From: Gnetum montanum
Lineage: Eukaryota; Streptophyta; Gnetopsida; Gnetales; Gnetaceae
Reading direction: 5' to 3'
DNA: 64,000 bases
Assembly: GCA_015680685.1 (NCBI GenBank)
Contig: MNCI01014495.1
Location: 755,794 to 819,793 of the forward strand
The notes under the pieces are model-generated. The model ran no database searches, had not been told where the DNA came from, and saw only the letters and a program-made list of their open reading frames with translations. How positions within the stretch are numbered: position 1 is the stretch's first letter; every line of letters starts with the position of its first letter. The translations under genes and the position numbers were made by a program. This document shows positions 33,528-45,570 of this stretch, piece after piece.

Positions 33528-34870
33528 CACCCCATTCTAACCTTTAGAATTAATAGGTGTTTTTTTAATCTTTTTGTTTTACAATTTTTTTATCATTTTC
33601 TTATTTCTTGATATAGTTTTTCCTATCCTTTTCAACTTTTTCCACCTTTTATTTTTATTTTCTTTGTTAAGTAATCTTGCTTGTGAATAAAATGATCATG
33701 TAGCCCATTGAGGTGAGCTTTTCTCTATGTTGTCGAGTCATGAGGGACTGATTATTTGGATAGTGAGACCACGTCATCCATCCATCCATCCCATTAATAA
33801 GAGGTTCTTACCAATGATATTCTTTTCCATCACCCAAAACTAAAAAAAAATTCATGATCATTATGCCTGGACTAAAAAGTGAAGAACCAAGCAGGAATGT
33901 GAAGGATGTGACATCAAGGGGATTTGTGGATTCTCTTTGGCAACTTCTGTATGTCCTATCATGTTGCTAAGGTTGTAATTATATCCATGTAGATTTAACA
34001 AAAAATGGAAGTAAGAGTAAAATAAAAAGGCATTGAATAAATTTTTAAGGGTTCCACTGGAAAGACATGTACCCATGCTTGAAGGTTGGTGGCTTCTTAG
34101 GAATTTCATAAAAAAAAAACATGTCATAAGTAAGCTCCTCCCTTGGATAAAATGCCAAGTGATGTTACTCCTTGCAACTATGGTAGTCTTATGGTTGTTA
34201 GCCGAAGTCATGAAACGATACGATGTCACTGAGATGTGGTTTGGACTTGGTTTGAATCTTGGAAAGAAGAGCTAATGATTACTTAACCATTAATAACACA
34301 CAAGGATTCATTATGTCTTTGGTGAGATTCCTCACGTACTACTTCCTACAATCCTTTCTACAGTCCATCTCATCTCGTTGTTCGTGTGATCCTAACTTGT
34401 GGTTTTGTGTAACATAGAGTTATTTTCTCAACTTGGTGGTTTTAATATGTGTGTTTTGTTTCATAGGTATGTGTTGCATTCAACCCCTTTAGTGCCTATA
34501 GACATTTTAGGTGTGGTTACACAAGGGCATTAAAGGTTGAAGCCTACTTTGGGGAGGACCCACTTGTGTAACTATTGTAACTTGTACTTATTTAACACAA
34601 CCACATCATTCTTAACCTTCAAAGTGCATAATTATCAAATTTCATGCTTTCCCTTATCATGCAATTGATTCATTCCATAACATAGGTATAATACCCCTTT
34701 TCTTGCATCTTCCAATGCTTTTAATGTCAACAACTCCATCTTCCAACACTTCCAATGCCTAAAAATGATTTCCTACTTACCCCATAATTATAACTTGAAA
34801 GCTTCCAACTAATCATAGAGCTTTATTTTCCATGTTGATTACCCTCATTAAATATAAATTTGAACACCCC

Positions 34871-34945
34871 GATATCAACTACCCAATATTGAGTCAAACG
34901 CAATGTTGAATACCCGATATCAGGTTTACAAAACCTATATATATG
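34871..34945 (+). promoter_or_regulatory. Internal GATATC-TATA module of element B
   Basis: Two GATATC motifs, then TATATATATG about 15 bases after the second. This has the order found in U3 of the LTRs, but lies about 600 bases before ORF2. The counterpart in element A is 1956-2027. Promoter function is inferred. Confidence 0.4.
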
Positions 34946-35124
34946 ATCCTTGCAATGCTTAAAAATCCATTCTCATCATTTGTAGCTAGGGAATTTTTTC
35001 AAATTTTCTTTTGCGACTTAAAGCTCTACGCAATCAACTTCCACTTGCAATATCTTGCTCAATACCACTTCAATTTCTATATCGTTTGAACTTGTTGAAA
35101 CCTCAAGTGTTCAATTTAGTCATT

Positions 35125-35168
35125 GGGAGGGAGGGGGGGTGTGGTGGGTTGGCGGTGGGTGGGTGGGT
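35125..35168 (+). repeat. G-rich run, quadruplex-compatible
   Basis: Starts GGGAGGGAGGGGGGGTGTGG and continues with further GGG runs. It lies at the position of a PPT-like motif in element A (2199-2216), so it probably arose by expansion of that purine tract. Confidence 0.65.
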
Positions 35169-35544
35169 TGTTTGGTATGCTTTTATGGGAAACTTGGACC
35201 AATTTTTTGAAATTTGCTATCACTTGGAAGGTATTACAAGGGTAAGAATGTTAGAAACCTTAAGCGTTGTAATGAAAGATCAATCATATTAATGCCAGAA
35301 ACTTTAATTTTTTCACCCAAGGGACCATAAATGTCATAGTAAGCCATACATAAGGAACATGGAACCAACTATGAAGGGTCATAAAAGAAGATAAACACTT
35401 TTTGGGCGTCTTTTTGAAAATTTTTCTAACTTTGCAATCATATGAACTAAACCACTTAATGAAACTAAGGTGATGAGTAAGGTATAAACATGTTAATAAT
35501 AAATGACAGCACCTTAGTAACACCAAATTCTTAAATAATTGTAG

Positions 35545-38264
35545 ATGGCCCCAAAAAGAGAAGGACAAGCAAGCCCTTCGTAGGGAGCAGTCAAACACCT
35601 AAGAGGCAATAGAGGCCAACAAGGTGAGTAAGCTAAGCATGAAGAGAAGGAGGCCCAATCATTCAGCATCCATCAAGAGGCTTTTGTTACAAGACATTCA
35701 GTCCAAGGAGAGGCCATGGAATCATAAACTCTAGTGCAAGGGCAATTCCTTACATTGTCCCCAAGAATGCCTTGAAGCTATTCAAGAGAAATTCATGTTG
35801 ATCACAATCATCGTGGAAATGAATTTCAGCCTGTTCATGGCATGTGCTCTTGAGGCAGTTTGGACGCAACTCCAAGCATCATTGTTATTGCACATTTTGG
35901 TAGACAGTGGTGAATGGTGCCTTGGTGAGACCTACTGGTTCTAGCATAACAAGGAAGAAGCCACCATGGTTAACATTGGTAGAGTCACTATTTCCTTCTC
36001 AATTAAAGTAATCACAAAGGCTCTAAATCTACCAAATGTGGGGGCCAAGTTAGCACATCTATCCATGAGGTCCAATCCTGAGACCAAAAAGTTATGGCTA
36101 AAGCGGGCATACAACAAGGATGATAAGACATAATGAATTGACTCTAGAAGAGAGGACCTATTTCAAGATAGGCACATATCACCTCTTTACCACCAAAGGG
36201 CTCAATAGAATCTCAACATATGTGGCCAAGGGAAGTGCCATACTAATGGGTAAATACATGGCCAACCTTCCTCAATTATATTGTATGGAAATTCAAAGGT
36301 AGTTCGAGGAGAAGAAGGTAAGGAAGCCAACACTTCCATTCCCTTGCTTGATCAGGAAGCTGTGTAAGCATGCTGGAATCTTGGGGGTACATAAATGACA
36401 TTGCCAAGAGGGCTCAAAATGCTTAATTTGCTGAATTGCTCAAACCTGCAGCACCAAGGAAAGGCCTTGATGAGGAACAAGAGCCAGAGAAGGAAATATA
36501 ACTAGAAGAAAAAACAGAACAAGAGCCTAAACAACATCATGAAACACAAGTTCTACCACCACTACCACAAGGCTGCAATCCTACAATGAGCCATTTACAA
36601 AGAATTGCTAAAACACTCAGTTGGGGGAGCAGAGATGAATCAAACCTCTTCAGAGTCATCAACGATGCTGTGCAACCCATTGTTTCTACTGATCCAAAAG
36701 GGGGTAGATTTTGCTACAATTAGGAGGAGAATCTTAGTGGTTGTGACAAATCTCTAGTAATGTTGCATGCTTCCAAGTGATGCTTAAAATATATGAAGGT
36801 ACCATAGTAGTGGTCATGTAGCATCAGGATGTGGCAGGTGTGGTAGAGATGATAATGGATCACATCAAAGAATATTTCGATGTGCTTGTTGTGCCCCTAA
36901 TGAATTTGACTAGGACTAGAGACACACAAATGCTCACTGGGACTTCAATGACTCCTGCAGCCCATGAGGATGTATTAGATTGATAGCTGTAGATAGGATA
37001 AGTAATGACCACCTTGTTTGACATCCCTAGTGATGTCACTGCAGTACAATTAGACCTCATTGCCACCAAAGGGAAGCTAGTCATGATTGAGACCAAGGTG
37101 GAACATGTAGAAGTCAAAGTGTAATGCTTGCAATAAGAGTTGGCCACCCTGAGAGCTGAAAGATGAGACCTTGCTTGGTTTGTCACACTTGACTACCTGG
37201 ACCAATTTAGAAAAGAGCAGCTAAACAAATTGATCGGAGAGAACAAAGCTGCCTAGCAAGAAAAGGAGAAGGTAGTCCAGAATGCCTCTACTGCTGAAGC
37301 ACAATCCTATGCCCATAAGAAGACATTGACCACCATGCAAGAAGAAAACAAATAGCTTGTTGCAGACAACGCATGGTTGACCACTGTAGAAAAACAAAAG
37401 AACATCTTGGAAGAAAGTGTCTATTAGTTGGGAGAACAACTAGTGAGGGTCAACCATGATATCAATAGATTGGCCAGAGAGAATCAAATCCTCTCAATGG
37501 AGGAGGTCCATGCCATTTGTTAAAAGTCTACAATCAAAATAAGTGCATGGCAAAATGAGGCCAAAAAGCATGAGAAGTTGAAGAAGCACTTTTGAGACCA
37601 GGTTGGCATGTATAAGTAGATCAACAAAAAGGAAATCTAGATGGCACAAGCCTGTATCAAAGCCATGTCAATACAAAATCCTCATTGGTAGCCCATTTTG
37701 GATAGTTATGCACTAGTCCACCAAGCAAAAGTGAAGAATAAAGACCTGCAGATTCAGGACTTAAAGGAATACATGGAATTGCCTAACCTTTGATATGCCA
37801 ACCTTGCCATATTAACAACATGAATTACAGTAGCAAGTAGCAACCACCTACGCATTATATGAAAAAGAGTTTGTAGATAGAAAATATGCTTTACAAAAAC
37901 TCTATGTAGTAAACTCAAAACTAGAGGTGATCAAGGCTCGTTACCATGGATAGAAGGATGTAGCCTTAGACTTGGCCATAGACTAACAGATCATCATGAG
38001 TTGAAAGAAAAGGCTAGGGCATTTGAGGAGGAACAATGATAGTTTGTAGCCTGGTACATGAAGTCCAACAAAATGTTTTTGTAGTTGCCATGTCCATGGG
38101 ACGTATCAGCTCTAGCACACATCGATTCAACAGCCTAGATGATACATGACCTAAGGACATAGGAAGAAAAGTTGTAGGCACTACTCAACCACTTCAAATC
38201 TCAGAAGCCTGGCAACAAAGGGAAGTAACTGATGGAGGAGCCACCACCTCCTAGAACTACATGA
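35545..38264 (+). pseudogene. ORF2 of element B: plant-transposon-protein-like domain plus coiled coil
   Basis: Homologue of 2543-5344, same order and length. From ATGGCCC at 35545: Arg/Gln-rich start; a WCLGETYWF-like block near 35925; ISFSI and ALNLPNV near 35990-36035; LTLEERTYFKIGTYHLFTTK (36140-36200) and RISTYVAKGSAILMGK (36210-36257); FPCLIRKLC near 36340-36365. A long Glu/Lys/Gln-rich region with heptad-like repeats follows to about 38050, then a MEEPPPPRTT tail and TGA at 38262-38264. Broken by many stops, mostly TAG or TGA. Resemblance to the 'putative plant transposon protein' family is from memory of its pattern; the role is unknown. Confidence 0.65.
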
Positions 38265-38451
38265 GTTTTCCCAATTTTGTGTCTTGTAATGTTGTGTCCA
38301 AATTTTTGTAAAACAACATTGTGACATGTAAGAGTTAATTTGTTGTTTGTTTGAGTCAGTCAATAATTCAATACCTTTCCAATATTTTGTAAAGAACTTA
38401 TTCTTCATTTTTTAAAACTTGAGGATGAGTTTTCATTTAGTTATGGGGGTA
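38265..38451 (+). other. 3' leader and PPT of element B
   Basis: Non-coding, ending in TTAGTTATGGGGGTA against the LTR. The segment GATGAGTTTTCATTTAGT is shared with elements 1 and 2. Confidence 0.75.
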
Positions 38452-39302
38452 TGATGAGTTATGATTTTATTAGCTCTGATATTGGATACCCAATATTAGG
38501 TCCTAAGAAATGATGTTGGATATCTAATACCATCTCTTCTGTGCTAACCTATAAATACAACACTTGGGTGCATGGTTGGGACATAGTTAGTTGATAGATT
38601 TTAGATAGCTTTTTCATATATTTTTTATTTCCAATTCTGTTGTTTTCTAGTGCATGCCCATAGTGTGATGTTAAGTGATTGTACGACATCATTATATGAG
38701 TGTGACATACTTCGACGCATTACATGATTGGACATAAAGATCAAGATTACTTTCATCATTGTAGCATCCACTTAGATTTATTATTGCTTTTAATTGTTTA
38801 CCATTTTCCTTAGTTAATGTTTTTGTTCATTGCTCTTTACAATTCTTGTCATTAAGCAGAATGAGTACGACTAATCGCGAGCACTTAAGTGTAATCACTT
38901 GGTAACCCAGCAGTGTATCGTTTGATAAGCTTAGTGACATACGGTTGGTAATCCCAACGGTAGTTACACGAAGTCTAAGGCATGTGTGGATGATTAGGAA
39001 CGGATACCCATCACACATAGGCTAGTTTAGATTCTACTTTCCACTGTTAATTAGCTTAATTAATTTATCTCTTTATTGTCATTAGGAGTAGCATAGGACT
39101 AGACAACATCAATCATATGCCTTACTTTGGTCTAAACCATACATGACAAAGCTACCACTAGTCCAAGTGAAAAGACAACGAACTGCAATCAAAGTATAAC
39201 GATTTAGATGCACAACTAGTCCCATCCATGGAATTCAATCAGATTGTGCAAGAACTCTTATGATTCATATGGTTGGGCATAGGGGTACCTCGCTTCTCAT
39301 CA
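38452..39302 (+). repeat. 3' LTR of element B
   Basis: 851 bp, TGATGAGTTATGA to CTTCTCATCA. One intact GATATC (38519-38524) with decayed neighbours, then CTATAAATACAAC as in the 5' LTR. Confidence 0.9.
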
Positions 39303-40904
39303 AGCATATATTGTTGCATGAAAAAAATGATGTTTCTATTCAAGGATATGTTAAGAGTGTGATGCCTTAATGCATTGAGAGCATAATGCCTCTCTAATTT
39401 TAAAAGGTAAAAAATTGCTTTTACATTTTAACTTTATTTCTCTCGTTCTATAAGCATTTGATGAGTTGGGTCTTGTTTCCTCTTTCTCATTCTATATGCA
39501 TTTGCTGAGTTAACCAATTGGACATATAAGTGAATTTGCATAGCCAATTAACCATAATTTACTATACAATGTTGACCTTTACAAATATCTCATTGAAGTC
39601 TAATAGGGTTGATCTAGACTAAAACTTAATCATTCTAACAACCACCAGAGAAAAATAAAATCCTTAAAGCTCTGAAATGATTCAAATACTATATTAATAT
39701 TTAGAATGGTGAAAAGCAATACTAAGAATCATTATAGTCATAGTAAACTATTTTTAAGGTAAAGAGATTGTTTGAATGCAAACAGTAAACATCTAAATAT
39801 GAAGTTCAAGAATGTTTGTGTTTTAACAAAAATTATTTGTTTTGTCATTTTAGTGCTAGATCTAATTAGAAGCAAAGCAACAGGGATTCACCAAGAATAG
39901 GTTGAGAAGTTAGTTTAGTTTTTAAATGAAAATATTGATGGAAATGGCATTTAAGAGAATAGAATGAGCTATACTAATATGATGTTGCAGGTATTTAAAA
40001 ATATAGGTTAAAAATGAATAAACATCAAAGTATATCATACTTTAGAAAATAAAGAATAAAACATCACAATAATCATAATGATGATTGTATATATGTTTGA
40101 CTATCATAGGATAAATGATATTTAAGATAATTTGGTTTAAATTTTATGCTTAGTGCATTGTATGGTTTTAAATTTAAAATATCTATTTAGAAGGAATCCC
40201 TCCAAATTCATCTAAGTTGTAGGCAAAGGGCTTCATCACTATTATTTTACAGGGTAACACTAATCATTGTTAAAAAGAATTAACTGCCATATGTATGGTC
40301 TTTGGGGGTTATAAAAATATTCAAAAGGCATTATCATTTGATTCAGAATCTTTAAACATTATCATGAATATTGTCAATATTCTACATTTATGAAGCTCAA
40401 AATATTAACAATATATTAAGGAAGATTACATGAACATAATCCATTACCATATCAAATTTCAACGCATGATAGTAAATTGCTAAGTCTAAAGGAGCTAGGA
40501 TCAAATTTATTTTATCAAGGTGTCCTTTCATAGTAATGAGCACAAGTATTTTGTTTAAACAAACTAGAGTTGTGCTGAATACAATTAAGCAACAATCTAA
40601 AGCACATAATGTAATTGTAAAACTCCCTACTAGCCTTTATTGACTTTGTTGTAGACTTTGGTTCAGAGAGATTCAGAGAGAGAGAGAGCAATGATGTGTA
40701 CTTGTGAAGTGTTCCTTCATTGCAAGATGGTGCAAATGCTACAAGCCACCAGCATTTCAGACACCTAATATGCACATATAAACAACATTTGAATAATTAT
40801 CCAAATATGAAATCATGAGGAGAGCCAAGATTGGATAAAGCATTTTCACAATTGAATATAAAGATTGTGCATTCATCTTTTAGAAAAACACTTACTTAGA
40901 ATGA
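39303..40904. other. AT-rich stretch and 3' flank of the receptor kinase
   Basis: No coding sequence supported. The region next to 40905 is the 3' flank of the minus-strand kinase gene. A short GA microsatellite lies at about 40669-40689. Confidence 0.6.
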
Positions 40905-43900
40905 TTAATCTGAAGAAAACCTTGAACTTTCAGCTTCTACCCTTCTATGGTAGAGAGGGGGTTGTGATTCCACAATCTTAATAACATCATCTAAGTTCCT
41001 TGGTACTATCATTTGATTTTGCAAGTTTTCAGTACCAATAGATTGTAGAAACCACTCAACTTGTTTCATGCTAGGTCTCATGGAAGCGTTTTGGCAAGTG
41101 CATCTTAAACCTACCATCAAAATGCTTTCCACAACTGACATTTCTTCATCTTTGTCCATCTCAATTCCTCCTCCACTTTCATCAGCCATCTTTAAAATAC
41201 TTTTTAGCATGTTTCTTCTTTCTTCACCAGCTATCCCTTCCAAAGCCATGGAGATCCACAATGGCAATGTTAGATCCCCTAAAAACATTTCATGTGTAGG
41301 CCTCAATCTTGTCATGACTTCCAAAATAACCACACCAAAGCTATATACATCACCTTTGATAGATACTCTTTCCCCAATTCCATACTCTGAAACCATTTCT
41401 TGAAGTTTAGTATATGTAACTCATCATTATAAGAAAAGGAAATTAAAGAAGAGTGAACATGAAAAAGGAATACCTGGAGCAATATAACCAATAGAGCCTT
41501 TCAGAGAGAGAGAAGAGGATGTTGTTGGACCACCAAAATTTTCATCTATGAGGTGAGATATTCCAAAATCAGAGATTTTGACAGTCATATCTTCATCCAA
41601 CAATATGTTCTCTGGTTTGATGTCGCAATGGATGAGCTGAAAATCACAATTGTGATGCAAATACTCAAGTCCTCTGGCTAACTCTGTTAATACTTTTATT
41701 CTTATAGGCAATGTTAATGGCGTCAAGTGACCATCTTCTCTGTCATAAAGAAGAGAATGAAGATTGCCATTACTCATAAAAGGCATTACCAGGGCTTTTA
41801 ATTCATCAGACCATACCACAGTGATAATCTTCAAAATGTTCCGATGTCTTACTTTCTTTAATGCATCACATTCCTTTTTGAAGCTTTTATCAGTTCCACT
41901 CTGATTTGCAGAAGAGAAACATTTTATAGCAATCATCATTCCAGAGCTTAAAACACCTTTGTAGACTTTTCCACGGCTGCCTTCACCTACCAAGTTTAAA
42001 GGGCTGAAATTATCTGTAGCTCTTTGAAGTTCTTCCACAGATATCTTTAAGAATTTTTCACCTATCTTTGGAGTTTCCCCTCTGGATGTTTTGACTCTTT
42101 TAAAAATGAATAAAATCCCTGCAACAAACAGCAGCAAAAGGAAACCAAGAATGGCAAGCACAATTTTCAGAATATTGTTTTTGTTTAAGTGAGAACTGTG
42201 TTCCTCAGGAGGAGATGCTCGACAAGCTTTGAGGCCAAAGCATCTTCCGCATAAATTTGAGTTCCCAAGGAACGACCTTCTGGTTAATCCCATTTTAATG
42301 GAGCTATGCAGACACGGTACTTGTCCTTCGAAGTCATTGTAGGAGAAGTTCAAAAAATGCAGAGCCCAGTGATTCAACAGAGACGCAGGCACAGGTCCGG
42401 TAAAGTTATTACCAGACAGATCTATGCTCTGTAGCTGGGTGATCTTACTCCCGATTGAATTGGAAAGGTTGCCGCTGAAAGAATTGAGAGAGAGATTGAT
42501 TTGGCGGGCATCCAACCAGTTATCCATGTAAGATGCAATGTTTCCATAAAGTTGATTTCCTGAAAGATCTATAAACTGTGCCATCTGCAATCCTGCTATA
42601 TCTGGAGGCACTTCTCCTGTCAAAGCATTTGCTGACAAATTAAAATTAAATACAATGCTTTTGAGACCGGCAACCTCTGGTGGTATTGGCCCAGAGAAAT
42701 TGTTTGCTGATAGTATAAGGTCTTCAAGAACTTGGCAGTTTCCCATCTCTGAAGGAATTTTACCGGACAGCAGGTTTCTACGAAGGTGCAGGTTTCGCAG
42801 ATTGACGAGTTTTGCAATAGTGGAAGGGATAGAACCGGACAATCTATTTTCAGAGAGATACAAATATGCAAGTGACTTATTCATGAGGGATATCTCACTT
42901 GGAATGTTGCCTTGTAGTTTGTTTCTGGAGAGGCGGAGGGATTGAAGTGCTTTTAGATTTGCAATTTGGGGAGGAATGGTGCCGCTCAATGCATTATCTT
43001 GAAGATACAGAAAAACGAGAGAGGATAAATTTCCTAGGCTTGGGGGGATGTTGCCAGAGATGACGTTGCCAGCTAAGTCCAACTGCTGAAGATTTGGCAA
43101 GGAGCTTCCAAAGTTGGGCGGTAACGTTCCCGTAAAATTGTTATCATCGACGTATAAATGAGTAAGAGGGGAGCAATTGGATAGAGTATTCAGAATTGGA
43201 ATAGGCTGCCGGGGCGTGCGCACTCCACTGTTGAAGTAATTAGAGGCAAGAGAAAGCCGGCGCAGTTGAGCACAGAGTGTCCCTAACCACGACGGTGGCG
43301 TTCCCGACAATTTATTTTCCGCCACGGTGAACCACTGGAGATGCGTGAGATTCCGCCATGACTCTGGGATATTGCCCGTGAATCCGTTGGTAAATAAACT
43401 CAGGAACTGCAAATTGTTAAAGTTGCCAATCCAGATAGGAAGATCACCTTGCAAATTGTTACCACTTAAAGCGACTTCTGCAAGAGCCGTGAGGTTGCGT
43501 AAACAGGGGGAAATGGTTCCACTCAGATTGTTGTAGCAAAGCCTCAAATATATGAGACGAGACAGAGAACCAAGTGAGCAAGGAATAGAACCCATTAAAT
43601 GATTATCGCGCAGACCAAGAAGAGTCAAGGATGAAGATAGGTTGCCTAGCTCAGCAGGGATGACACCGTGAATGTTGTTCTCACTAAGGCCAAGCTCTTC
43701 AAGTTTGTTGAGTGCTCCTAACCAGGAAGGGGCTTGTCCACTCAACTTATTTAGGGAAAAATATAGCTCTTTAAGGTCTTGGAGTCTGGCAAGAGACTGA
43801 GGAATCTCACCACTCAAGGAATTTTCACAGAGATAAAGAAGTTGCAGAGAAGAAAGGTTTCCTAACTGATAAGGAATTTTACCTTCAAATTCATTGGTAC

Positions 43901-44336
43901 ATAGATCCAACATTTTAAGCCTATGCAATGTGCCAAGGGATGGTGGGATTGTACCAGAAAAAGTGTTATTTTCAATATCAAGTACCTGCAGGAATGACAA
44001 GTTGGAGAGGTGAGGAGACAGGGATCCGCGTAATCTTGCGTTCTCCAGATCAATCTCGACAACTCGGCCTGGATGTTTTGTTGAGCAGGTGATTCCAGTC
44101 CAATTGCATGCATTTGGAGGAGCAGCAGCATCATCCCAATTTTTGAGAAGAGAGAGTGGATCACTGGTGACGGATTGCTTGAATTGAATCAAAGCTCTCA
44201 AATCGTTCAGAGCTGCTTCTGTATCATCATGTGTGCGAGAATGAACTGCCATGAAGAGCAAGCAAAGGCAAAGGAGCAACAGCAGCAATTCACGACACAC
44301 AGCAGAAGAAAGGGCTGTTGTTGTTGCAGAAGCCAT
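40905..44336 (-). CDS. LRR receptor-like kinase, non-RD, LRR-XII type; two exons
   Basis: Apparently intact. Exon 1 is 44336-41474; a 75-bp GT-AG intron is 41473-41399; exon 2 is 41398-40905. The splice joins GYIAP with E955 (codon split g|aa), giving 1118 residues. Signal peptide about 1-33 (hydrophobic 17-31); LRR N-cap with Cys77/Cys84 (CNWTGITC); about 24 LRRs (92-690) of the plant LxxNxLSGxIP type; Cys-rich cap 696-705; membrane helix 722-745; juxtamembrane; kinase with Gly loop GEGSRGKV (784-791), Lys805, HCD at 903-905, N910 and DFG 923-925. Cys before the catalytic Asp makes it non-RD, typical of pattern receptors such as FLS2, EFR and XA21, which also share the intron position. It likely senses an extracellular ligand in immunity; the ligand is unknown. 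No stop or frameshift seen. Confidence 0.92.
41399..41473 (-). other. 75-bp intron of the receptor kinase gene
   Basis: Donor CTCCAG|GTATTCC and acceptor CTTCAAG|AAATGG on the minus strand. Without splicing the frame runs 15 residues into the intron and stops. The join restores GYIAPE and the rest of the kinase domain. Confidence 0.88.
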
Positions 44337-44490
44337 TGTAGCATAAAACTTGGTCTACTTTACTTGGCATAACAATGAAAAACAGCAGAATTTATGCACC
44401 GATACTCATGTACTTGGTTGCTTTGCAACATTGCACTCATTTGCGGATGTCTGAACCTTTCGTTGCCACGTAGAGTCTACGGATACCACT
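44337..44490 (-). promoter_or_regulatory. Proximal upstream region of the receptor kinase gene
   Basis: Contains a TATA-like GCATAAATTC about 55 bases upstream of the ATG (minus strand). No other element recognised. Confidence 0.3.
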
Positions 44491-44690
44491 ACAAAATTCG
44501 TCATATGTTTTAAATTTTCTACAAAATTGCACAGATATTTTAACCGTTCCACAAAATTCGACAGAGGTTTGAACTTTCCCAACATAAAATTCCGCAGATG
44601 TTTCCAGACCGCATAACTTTTCCACAAAATTCCACACCACAACTTTTCCACAAAATTCCACACCACATCTTTTCCACAAAACTTGTGGCT
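44491..44690 (-). repeat. Degenerate tandem repeat upstream of the receptor kinase gene
   Basis: Six to seven units beginning ACAAAATTC on the plus strand, at 44491, 44521, 44551, 44584, 44624, 44650 and 44676. Spacing is 30 bases in the older units and 26 in the last two, which are nearly identical (ACAAAATTCCACACCACAAC type). Two minus-strand frames stay open across it (EFCGK-like repeats), which follows from the periodicity and is not evidence for a gene. Confidence 0.8.
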
Positions 44691-45390
44691 CACAAAGCGA
44701 CATTTGATTTGTCTTTTCCGTTGTAAATGTGAATGTGGTTGCTGACGTTGGAAATGGGTGACCATTCATCTGCCGTAACTGCATGGGCATTGAAGAGTTA
44801 TACGTTTGGATTAACGCATACGGCAGACCGGCTAAAAAATTATTGGTGCTTAACGTAACTTCACTTTTTGGATTAACAAATTGTGTTTATTGTTCAAAGT
44901 CTAAGCCTCTTGACTAAATTAAATTAAGTATGATATCTTTTTAGTTAACAAGGTTATTGTGGTTCAAGTGGTTAGCTCATTATTTTATTAAGCAAGTAGT
45001 AATCATTATATTTCTATGTAATTATTCTAAAATATTATAGTGGCTCACATACATTGCATCTTATTATTTATAAATTACAATTTGAATACTTTTATACAAA
45101 ATATAGGTAGAAGATTTATTCAATTTGGTTACATACATTGTTTTCTTAGTATTTTTAATGAGAATAAAAAGAGTTTAGGTTTTTGTTTATCCACTAACTC
45201 TCTTAGGACCTTGCCCTGCCTTGGTGACATGAGCATTAAGCCTCTCAGTGATGATCATTTTATTTTACATATTGAGATGTACAAATTTTAGACATTTAAC
45301 CAAGACGGAGAGCCTAAAATAATATGAGACATATAGCCAATGTGATACATTATAAGAAATATAAAGGAATATAACAATGCCTTAAGTGTA
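44691..45390. other. Intergenic, nothing recognised
   Basis: No coding sequence supported. The phrase GTTCAAGTGGTTAGCTC near 44962 resembles a tRNA-like SINE head but has no matching second half. Confidence 0.5.
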
Positions 45391-45539
45391 GTGAGCCTAG
45401 GTTGTTAACCAATTGGTTAGCTTGCATAGCTTTGTACTCATAGGTGTTGGGTTCAAAGCCTAGTATCGGGACCCCTTTTGCAATTGCTATGTTGCTAGCC
45501 TAGGGGCAAATCCTAGGTAGGCTTGACTTTCCTTCAAAA
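45391..45539 (+). mobile_element. tRNA-derived SINE (about 149 bp)
   Basis: Starts GTGAGCCTAGG; A box-like TTGGTTAGCTTGCAT (45413-45427) and B box-like GGGTTCAAAGCCTAG (45449-45463); short A-rich end TTCAAAAA. Flanked by a 17-bp imperfect direct repeat ACAATGCCTTAAGTGTA (45374-45390) and ACAATGTCTTAAGTATA (45540-45556), a convincing TSD. Confidence 0.65.
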
Positions 45540-45570
45540 ACAATGTCTTAAGTATAACTTAAATTAGCAA

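Larger units (their letters stand above)
33424..35544 (+). other. Non-coding spacer of element B
   Basis: No coding sequence. Contains a PPT-like motif (33511-33527), TTTTGTTTTACA-type T-rich sequence, a block shared with element A, two GATATC motifs (34871-34876, 34916-34921) before TATATATATG (34935-34945), a G-rich run (35125-35168) and an acceptor-like TAATTGTAG right before the ORF2 ATG. Confidence 0.55.
30044..39302 (+). mobile_element. Element B: complete LTR retrotransposon with gag and ORF2
   Basis: 9259 bp, plus strand. LTRs 30044-30898 and 38452-39302, PBS 30899-30917, PPT 38438-38451, perfect TSD AGCAT (30039-30043 and 39303-39307). Contains gag and ORF2; no protease, RT, RNase H or integrase is readable, so it would need enzymes in trans. 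LTRs look roughly 85-90% identical by eye, so the insertion is old. It is the best full-length reference for element A. Confidence 0.9.

Noticed and set aside
34033-34275. 80-codon plus-strand frame in the spacer of element B
   Set aside because: Not conserved in the equivalent part of elements 1 and 2; no recognisable motif.
44406-44790. Minus-strand frames of 117-119 codons upstream of the receptor kinase
   Set aside because: Two different frames are open at once across a tandem repeat with short period; no family match and no start context. Treated as a repeat.
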